The position numbers and the translations under genes were made by a program. A stretch of DNA of 10,642 bases from Caldithrix sp. (GTDB lineage Bacteria > KSB1 > UBA2214 > DYKH01): positions 1 to 10,642 of the forward strand of contig DYKH01000166.1 in the NCBI GenBank assembly GCA_020722685.1. The letters run 5' to 3'. Under the pieces are notes generated by a model. It made no database searches. It had not been told where the DNA came from and saw nothing but the letters and a program-made list of their open reading frames with translations. Positions 6,009 through 10,642 of the stretch are shown one piece after another. Numbering within the stretch: the stretch's first letter is position 1; each line of letters begins with the position of its first letter.

Positions 6009-6494
6009 TCATAAGAAATACCTGATGCCAATAGCGGCATTCAGGTCAAAATTCGTGCCCGGAATGATGTCGATGATGGGAATGAATTCCAGAAAGATAT
6101 CCAAAGGTGCGCCGCCAAATTGATAATCCAAGCCAATGGGAATGCAAACGCCCAGTCGGGGATCATCGTCGGACTCATTTCTGCGTCGCCCCTTCCCATC
6201 GCTTAGCACTTTCACTCTGCCGCCAATGCCGTAAAAAATCGGCAGCCGCCCGTTGGTGGTCTTGATGAGAGAATAGTCATGGAAGAGGTGCGCGGCCTGA
6301 AAATAAAAGAATCCATTTCCTTCAAAAGACCAGGCGACGGCCCCTTCCAAAGCGGTCGTTCGACTCAGCCAATTCTTTAGACTCAACCCGGTCGGCTGCC
6401 CAATAATCGCGCCAACTCCAAATCCATGATCCTGTCCGTTAGCAGTTTTTGATAAGGAAACGACAAACACCATTATGATGATAAGCTTTTTCAA
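6009..6494 (-). CDS. Exported small β-barrel protein (BAPKO_0422/DUF3996-like)
   Basis: This 161-residue protein has a signal peptide (KKLIIIMVFVVSLSKTANG, cleavage likely just before QDHGF). Alternating hydrophobic strands follow: GFGVGAIIGQPTGLSLK (24-40), LPIFYGIGGRVKV, GVCIPIGLDYQF, LDIFLEFIPIIDIIPG. It ends in AAIGIRYFL, which resembles the aromatic C-terminal strand recognised by the outer-membrane assembly machinery. The length suits an eight-strand barrel; the pattern recalls BAPKO_0422-family outer-membrane proteins. The role may be structural or small-molecule permeation and is not shown by the sequence. The start is a TTG, chosen because GAGGT lies six bases upstream and the frame then opens directly into the signal peptide. 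It lies 45 bases downstream of the transglutaminase-like gene and is probably co-transcribed. Confidence 0.75.
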   Translation of the reverse strand: MKKLIIIMVFVVSLSKTANGQDHGFGVGAIIGQPTGLSLKNWLSRTTALEGAVAWSFEGNGFFYFQAAHLFHDYSLIKTTNGRLPIFYGIGGRVKVLSDGKGRRRNESDDDPRLGVCIPIGLDYQFGGAPLDIFLEFIPIIDIIPGTNFDLNAAIGIRYFL

Positions 6495-6500
6495 TTCTCC

Positions 6501-6505
6501 ACCTC
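6501..6505 (-). promoter_or_regulatory. Ribosome binding site supporting a TTG start
   Basis: GAGGT on the minus strand ends six bases before the TTG at 6494-6492. The nearest in-frame ATG, at M8, would fall inside the signal peptide and remove its positive KK end, so TTG is the credible start. Confidence 0.65.
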
Positions 6506-6520
6506 TATCTTCTTCCCCCT

Positions 6521-6566
6521 CCTAATCGTAATCTTACTCCTACTCTTGCTCTTGCTCCTGCCCCTT
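6521..6566 (-). repeat. Degenerate hexamer tract (GAGNAN type) at a gene junction
   Basis: Read on the minus strand the tract runs GGGCAG, then GAGCAA twice, GAGTAG, GAGTAA, GATTAC, GATTAG, GAGGGG. Each unit is a variant of a purine-rich hexamer. The first half encodes the C-terminal QEQEQE tail of the transglutaminase-like protein. The unit then mutates to GAGTAG, which supplies the stop codon, and the tract continues into the intergenic space before the β-barrel gene. It looks like an expanded simple repeat. Some environmental bacterial genomes carry similar tracts between genes (recalled, not verified here). Confidence 0.6.
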
Positions 6567-7214
6567 TTCCCCCGGACGATACAACCCCTGCTCATTCGCC
6601 CCCAAAAGTCCGGCCGCATACGACTTTTCATCAACCGGCAAAAGAGCTTCCGCCATAGCGGAAGTAATCAAAGGGATGCGCCGCATCCGGTCCAAGCGTT
6701 CGGCAATTCGCTGCATGCTTGCATCACAAACCGCCCAGTGGATCGCATCGAACACCGACAAATCCAGTGGGAGCGTGTAAGAGCGCAGGGTTTTCTGCCG
6801 CGCGATGTTATAATACGATTCAAAGTAAGATAGTATGAGCTCCCGCAAATTTCGATGGATAGGCTCCCGGTAGCGCAAGCCGACGAAGTTTGACTTGGCG
6901 ACCGCGCCCCAATGGCCGCTTTGCTTGAACAGGGCAAGGATATGGTCGTCGTCATTCACGGCCAGCATATCCACGATGAGCGGGGGATGGCCCAAACGAC
7001 GCAGAGCCGCGGCGGCGAAGATGGCGCCGTCGAAGCAGTGGGCCTTCCGATCCCTGATTACGCTGCGCGGGCAACGGTAGATGGGATCCGCACTGTAGGG
7101 AATGCCGTCCAAGTAGGCTTGTATCTTGGCCGGGCTGCTTAGCCCAGCCAACACGGACAGTTCTTTCTTGCTCCATTGCCCGTCTACGGAATTGCGAAGA
7201 AGCTTCATTTTCAT
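6540..7214 (-). CDS. Transglutaminase-like superfamily protein of unknown function
   Basis: The 224-residue product carries RDRKAHCFDGAIFAAAALRRLG (54-75), which resembles the nucleophile helix of the transglutaminase/papain-like fold with C60 as the candidate catalytic cysteine. DDDHILALF (88-96) supplies a candidate histidine, H91, on the following strand. The segment WGAVAKSNFVGLRYREP (102-118) is strongly patterned and typical of a widespread hypothetical family. There is no signal peptide, so it should act in the cytoplasm, perhaps as a peptidase or amidase; the substrate is unknown. The ATG at 7214 is used, and another ATG lies two codons in. The C-terminal tail EKGQEQEQE is low complexity and comes from a hexamer repeat, so the true family C-terminus probably ends near residue 213. 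It lies 118 bases downstream of rsgA. Confidence 0.65.
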   Translation of the reverse strand: MKMKLLRNSVDGQWSKKELSVLAGLSSPAKIQAYLDGIPYSADPIYRCPRSVIRDRKAHCFDGAIFAAAALRRLGHPPLIVDMLAVNDDDHILALFKQSGHWGAVAKSNFVGLRYREPIHRNLRELILSYFESYYNIARQKTLRSYTLPLDLSVFDAIHWAVCDASMQRIAERLDRMRRIPLITSAMAEALLPVDEKSYAAGLLGANEQGLYRPGEKGQEQEQE

Positions 7215-7332
7215 TCAGTTTACTTGTCTACCTGCCTTGATGAGAGCAGATCTCCGCAGAGTACTTTGGTCAGCCGCTTCCCCAGTCTCATTGCGCGCCG
7301 AAGGCCTCACCGGACAAATCTCTCGGCGACGT

Positions 7333-8394
7333 TCATTCGGGCGCCGAGCTATTAAAGGCCTCGGCGATTCTTTTCGCTTTCAGCTTCTGTGCAAGCTTGA
7401 GCCGTTGATTCTTCTTCGCAGCAGCGACATCAAGCTCTTTCTGCATTTTCCGGTAATTGTACAACCGTTGGGCTGAAAGACTACCCGTATCCAAGGCGGT
7501 TTTCACTGCGCAATTCGGCTCATTTTCATGCCGGCAATCGCGAAAATAGCAGTCCTTGGCTAAGAGTTCAATATCTTCAAAAGTCTCCAGAATGCCTTTG
7601 CTGCCGCACCAAAGCTGCAACTCGCGCATGCCCGGTGTGTCGATGACCATGCCGCCGGAGGGCAATACGATGAGTTCGCGCCGGGTAGTCGCGTGCCGGC
7701 CACGCCCGCTGCCGCAATGCACCTCCTGCGTTTTCTGAATGTTCTCGCCTACCAAGGCGTTGATGATCGTCGATTTGCCCACACCCGAGGAGCCGACGAG
7801 AGCGACTGTCCGGCCTTCGCCGAGAAATTTCCTCAAGCCTTCCAGTCCCGCCTTGGTTTTGGCGCTGGTGATCAAAACGGTCACACCCAAGGCGATGGAT
7901 TCAGTTTCCTTTACGCGTTCCAAAACATCATCGCAGATATCCGCCTTGTTCAGAATGATGACCGGATTGGCGCCACTCTCCCGGATGTTGATCAGATAGC
8001 GCTCGATCCGGCGCAGATTGAAATCGGCATCCAGGCCGACGACCAAAAAAGCAGTGTCGATGTTAGCGGCAATGATCTGCTCGGTCGTTTCATCGCCGGC
8101 GGCCTTTCTGGAGAACTTGGTCCTGCGCGGCAAAATGGCCTGTATGACCGCCTTACTTTCTCCGGCCATGACCTTAATGACGACCCAGTCGCCGATGGCA
8201 GGAAAATCATGCTTTCCCATCGCCCGATAACGGAACTTGCCGGCAAGCTTGGCTTGGATTTCTCCTTCTTCGCCAAGTAGCCAATAGGTATTCTTGTGCT
8301 CTAAAACAACTCGACCCACCGAATAGCCGGATTCAGCGAAGGCTGCAAAAGCATCAGCAAAAAACGAATTCCAACCAAGGGTCTGCAAATTCAT
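7333..8394 (-). CDS. rsgA: Ribosome small-subunit-dependent GTPase A
   Basis: RsgA (YjeQ) is a circularly permuted GTPase that checks late 30S assembly near the decoding centre and helps release RbfA. All landmarks are present in the 353 residues. There is an N-terminal OB fold (about 25-95, with FPAIGDWVVI). The G motifs are in permuted order: NKAD (149-152, G4), SAK (177-179, G5), GSSGVGKS (201-208, P-loop), a G2 region at HATTRRE (234-240) and DTPG (252-255, G3). A C-terminal zinc finger follows with C282, C287, H289 and C295. A lysine-rich tail (residues 326-342) is usual for contacts with rRNA. Length is normal. The ribosome binding site is modest: GAGG about 10 bases before the ATG. No lesion is seen. 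Confidence 0.97.
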   Translation of the reverse strand: MNLQTLGWNSFFADAFAAFAESGYSVGRVVLEHKNTYWLLGEEGEIQAKLAGKFRYRAMGKHDFPAIGDWVVIKVMAGESKAVIQAILPRRTKFSRKAAGDETTEQIIAANIDTAFLVVGLDADFNLRRIERYLINIRESGANPVIILNKADICDDVLERVKETESIALGVTVLITSAKTKAGLEGLRKFLGEGRTVALVGSSGVGKSTIINALVGENIQKTQEVHCGSGRGRHATTRRELIVLPSGGMVIDTPGMRELQLWCGSKGILETFEDIELLAKDCYFRDCRHENEPNCAVKTALDTGSLSAQRLYNYRKMQKELDVAAAKKNQRLKLAQKLKAKRIAEAFNSSAPE

Positions 8395-8602
8395 GCTGCA
8401 GTTGCCTCGTTCAAAACAGCACTGGAATAATTGTTATCTAAAGAATTCCTTTGAAAAGTTGAGATAGGCCAATTGACCAAACAGGATTCTCCAAAAAATA
8501 TCTTCCTCTTGACCGATGCTCTTGCATTTGAAAGCAGAAAAGGCTCCTTATCAGCGGACAATCTACCTTGCTCTGCAAAAAACGCAATTCTGGGTGGACC
8601 AA
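8395..8602 (-). other. Non-coding gap upstream of rsgA, likely promoter region
   Basis: This gap between the ThuA-domain gene and rsgA contains no credible gene on either strand. On the minus strand an AT-rich stretch near 8430-8455 (TAACAATTATTCC) lies 30-60 bases before the rsgA start and could hold its -10 element, but no clear -35 can be assigned. No terminator for the ThuA gene is convincing. Confidence 0.25.
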
Positions 8603-9388
8603 TCAAGCTTCCTTCCCCTGACTCGCCCACAACATGCCCCTCTTGACGATCTCCAGCGCCTCGGGTACCTGAAAATCCTTGGCAACATGACCCACAGAAG
8701 CATAGAATACCCGACCTTTTCCGTACATCTTTTTCCACACCACCGGCATGACATTACCTTTGATCCAGAAAGCATGTTCACCGCTAAAAGTGGTGGTGGC
8801 CAGCACTTTATTCCCGGGATCCACGTGCATGTAATATTGCTCGGAATGCATTTTGAAATCCTTAATCCCTGCGGTGATGGGATCGTTATGGTCGATGATA
8901 TTGACCTCATAATCGACGATGCCGCCCGGATGCGCCACCCATTGGCCGCCGACCATGAACTGGTACTCGGTATTGTTGCGGAACGAATCGGCCATGCCGC
9001 CATGCCAACCGGCCATGCCCACGCCGCTGCTGATGGCGCTGAGCAATCCCTTCTCCTGCTCGTTGGTGATCGTGCCCATCGTCCAAATCTGCACAATCAA
9101 GCTGAGAGACTTCATTTTAGCTTCGTCCAAATAGGAATCCAACGTATTGGAAACCTCCACATCAAAGCCTTCTTCGCGCAACAATGGAGCAAAGATTTTC
9201 ATACATTGTTCCGGCTCATGGCCCTCCCATCCGCCCCAAACAATGAGGGCGGATTTCTTTTTACCGGCCGCTGATCCAGTGGCGGCAGAATGTTGTGCAA
9301 ACAGCTTATTGCCTGCCAATCCGGTGGCAACACCGGCAGCGATGGATTTGCCAATGAAATCTCTTCTGCTGAAAGGTTGCTGGTTCAT
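8603..9388 (-). CDS. Tat-exported ThuA-domain protein
   Basis: This 261-residue protein begins with a twin-arginine signal (SRRDFIGKS at 7-15, then an alanine/glycine-rich hydrophobic core and a cleavage site near FAQ at 30-32). It should therefore be exported folded to the periplasm. The mature part is a ThuA domain, a class-I-glutamine-amidotransferase-like fold: [10 protein letters not shown] (50-59), a central [16 protein letters not shown] (122-137), YYMHVDP (185-191), and the terminal [12 protein letters not shown] (223-234). ThuA is named for trehalose utilisation in rhizobia, but most homologues in environmental bacteria are of unknown or sugar-linked function, and the name should not be read as trehalose metabolism. 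A good ribosome binding site, AGGAG, lies six to seven bases before the ATG. It follows mtgA on the same strand. Confidence 0.9.
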   Translation of the reverse strand: MNQQPFSRRDFIGKSIAAGVATGLAGNKLFAQHSAATGSAAGKKKSALIVWGGWEGHEPEQCMKIFAPLLREEGFDVEVSNTLDSYLDEAKMKSLSLIVQIWTMGTITNEQEKGLLSAISSGVGMAGWHGGMADSFRNNTEYQFMVGGQWVAHPGGIVDYEVNIIDHNDPITAGIKDFKMHSEQYYMHVDPGNKVLATTTFSGEHAFWIKGNVMPVVWKKMYGKGRVFYASVGHVAKDFQVPEALEIVKRGMLWASQGKEA

Positions 9389-9570
9389 ACTTGTCTCCTG
9401 TCATGGATGCAAAATATCTCGCTTGGCTTGAAATACTTATCGAAAGGAAAAAACTCTCTCAGGTAGAATCTTGACTCAAACTGTTCGTGCAGATCATTCA
9501 ACGTTGTCGCTCCTTGGACGACCGAATCAACTGAATTCTTCTGATCCGCTGCGAGCATTCTATTCACCAC
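9385..9570 (-). CDS. Possible tiny ORF coupled to the ThuA-domain gene
   Basis: A 61-codon frame begins at GTG (9570), and its TGA overlaps the ThuA ATG by four bases, as at two coupled gene pairs elsewhere in the window. The product would be a soluble, charged peptide (segments [17 protein letters not shown] and IHDRRQV) with no signal, cysteine motif or recognised family. No good Shine-Dalgarno site precedes it. It lies in the 263-base gap between mtgA and the ThuA gene and may equally be a chance frame or a leader. Listed at low confidence because nothing but position supports it. Confidence 0.2.
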   Translation of the reverse strand: MVNRMLAADQKNSVDSVVQGATTLNDLHEQFESRFYLREFFPFDKYFKPSEIFCIHDRRQV

Positions 9571-9651
9571 CCATCGACTGCCTGTTTCTCACTGCGAATG
9601 AAGATAAGAAAATTATCCCAAAATGCAAAGTTGTGAATTGGCCTTGGCGAA

Positions 9652-10569
9652 TTACTCATTGCCCGTAGTAACCGGACCGGAACCTTCTGCAAAGCCCAAT
9701 TTCGTCAAGGCTGTAAAATAGTCTATCTCGCTCAGCCAACCCCTTTTGAACATCCGTTCTGCCAAGGTGCGGCGGCGCTCGTTCATCCATTTGCCGGTAT
9801 TGCGAAGCGGCGAATAGCGGCGAGGATTGGGCAACACCAAGGCAAGGCGAATCGCCTCCGCTGGAGTTAATGCTGCGGCGGGCTTGCCAAAGTACACCTG
9901 TGCCGCCGCCTGTGCCCCATAAATGCCGTCACCCCATTCGATGACGTTCAGGTACAACTCCAGGATGCGCTGTTTGGAAAGCTTTTTTTCCAGCTCAAAG
10001 GCAATCACTGCCTCACGAATTTTCCGCAGGGGATTTTTCGTTGGCTTGAGAAACAGATTTTTCGCCAACTGCTGAGTGATGGTCGATCCCCCGAAGGCGA
10101 AGCGACCGCGTTTTTTGTTCCGATCCCAGGCTTCTTTGATTGCATCCCAATCAAATCCTTCATGCTGATAAAATTTGTCGTCTTCGGAAATGATCACCGC
10201 GTGAATCAAATGGGGGGAAATTTGCGATAGCCGCACCCAGCGCCAGATTCGCTTTTGCCCCTGCTTTTTCTCTGCACGCTGTGCGTCTCGATAGCGCATC
10301 ATGGCCGTTTCTTTTGGATTCTCTCGTTCAAGCCAAGACACGTCGCGGACAGTGGACCAGACGGCAAAGACAATCGCCAGCAAAAGCACTCCAGCAAAAA
10401 TCAAGACCAAACTTGTCCATTTTAGCCACCAACGTGTGGATCGAGTTGGTAAAGGAGCGACCTGCTCCGGGGCTTTAGCTTCTGCCGACGCATCTTCGGA
10501 GGACGGGCCACTGGCAGGCTCATTTCCCGGCTGAATATCGCTATCTTTGCTGTCTTCGAACTCCGACAT
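9652..10569 (-). CDS. mtgA: Monofunctional biosynthetic peptidoglycan glycosyltransferase
   Basis: MtgA polymerises lipid II into glycan chains at the inner membrane without a transpeptidase domain. The 305-residue product has an acidic, Pro/Ser-rich N-terminal tail (1-45), one membrane helix (about 48-72) and a glycosyltransferase-51 domain. Its motifs are SEDDKFYQHEGFDWDAI (128-144, with catalytic Glu129), GGSTITQQLAKNLFL (160-174), RKIREAVIAFELE (182-194) and GIYGAQAAAQVYFGK (216-230). It ends soon after the domain, as expected for a monofunctional enzyme. The ATG at 10569 is preferred over an upstream TTG at 10587 because AGGAAGGA sits directly ahead of it. The cytoplasmic acidic tail is longer than in enterobacterial MtgA. 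Confidence 0.95.
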   Translation of the reverse strand: MSEFEDSKDSDIQPGNEPASGPSSEDASAEAKAPEQVAPLPTRSTRWWLKWTSLVLIFAGVLLLAIVFAVWSTVRDVSWLERENPKETAMMRYRDAQRAEKKQGQKRIWRWVRLSQISPHLIHAVIISEDDKFYQHEGFDWDAIKEAWDRNKKRGRFAFGGSTITQQLAKNLFLKPTKNPLRKIREAVIAFELEKKLSKQRILELYLNVIEWGDGIYGAQAAAQVYFGKPAAALTPAEAIRLALVLPNPRRYSPLRNTGKWMNERRRTLAERMFKRGWLSEIDYFTALTKLGFAEGSGPVTTGNE

Positions 10570-10572
10570 AAA

Positions 10573-10580
10573 TCCTTCCT
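10573..10580 (-). promoter_or_regulatory. Ribosome binding site fixing the mtgA start
   Basis: AGGAAGGA on the minus strand precedes the ATG at 10569 by three bases from its end and seven from its first AGGA. In the longer frame this stretch would itself be coding, which argues against the TTG start at 10587. Confidence 0.7.
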
Positions 10581-10642
10581 TGATCAATAACCTGTATATT
10601 GAATCATTGCTTGTTCTTTGACAGTTTCTTTAAGCCTGTTGT

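Noticed and set aside
7693..8280. Open frame of 195 codons on the + strand.
   Set aside because: It is antisense to rsgA, which is certain from its GTPase and zinc motifs.
8516..9274. Open frame of 252 codons on the + strand, rich in histidine.
   Set aside because: It is the antisense shadow of the ThuA-domain gene, with no motif or ribosome binding site.

Overview
The window reads as a stretch of a Gram-negative bacterial chromosome. A β-barrel-like protein with a C-terminal aromatic strand, a Tat-exported ThuA-domain protein, and a glycosyltransferase-family-51 cell-wall enzyme all point to a two-membrane envelope. The mix of a DUF6807/PmoA-like protein, ThuA, a small HEAT-like secreted protein, a BAPKO_0422-type barrel and a degenerate GAGNAN-type low-complexity tract suggests an environmental lineage of the FCB or neighbouring groups (for example Calditrichota/KSB1-like). 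That placement is an impression from gene content, not a measurement. No rRNA, tRNA, CRISPR array, transposase or phage gene was seen.

Region 1 (1-2208, + strand) is the most unusual part. A ParB/Srx-fold N-terminal-domain protein is translationally coupled (ATGA overlap) to a radical SAM enzyme of the spore-photoproduct-lyase (SPL) superfamily. The SPL-like protein keeps the CxxxCxxC cluster motif but seems to lack the cysteine that donates hydrogen in true SPL. Upstream lie three copies of a CACTAC/GTAGTG hexamer and an inverted pair GGACACT/AGTGTCC, a possible operator.

Region 2 (2209-4648, + strand) encodes exported proteins. A small HEAT-like secreted protein is closed by a clear intrinsic terminator. 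It is followed by a translationally coupled pair: a DUF6807 (PmoA-like) protein and a CAP/SCP domain protein.

Region 3 (4649-5119) holds the decayed 5' part of a second, unrelated radical SAM gene on the minus strand. It carries one in-frame stop, one apparent frameshift and loss of the whole C-terminal part.

Region 4 (5120-10569, all - strand) contains, in transcription order from the right end: mtgA (peptidoglycan glycosyltransferase), a possible tiny ORF, a Tat-exported ThuA-domain protein, rsgA (ribosome assembly GTPase), a transglutaminase-like protein, a β-barrel outer-membrane-type protein, a small zinc-ribbon-like protein that has lost one predicted ligand, and a hotdog-fold thioesterase. 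Apart from rsgA and mtgA these are mostly family-level assignments, and a shared function for the block is not evident.
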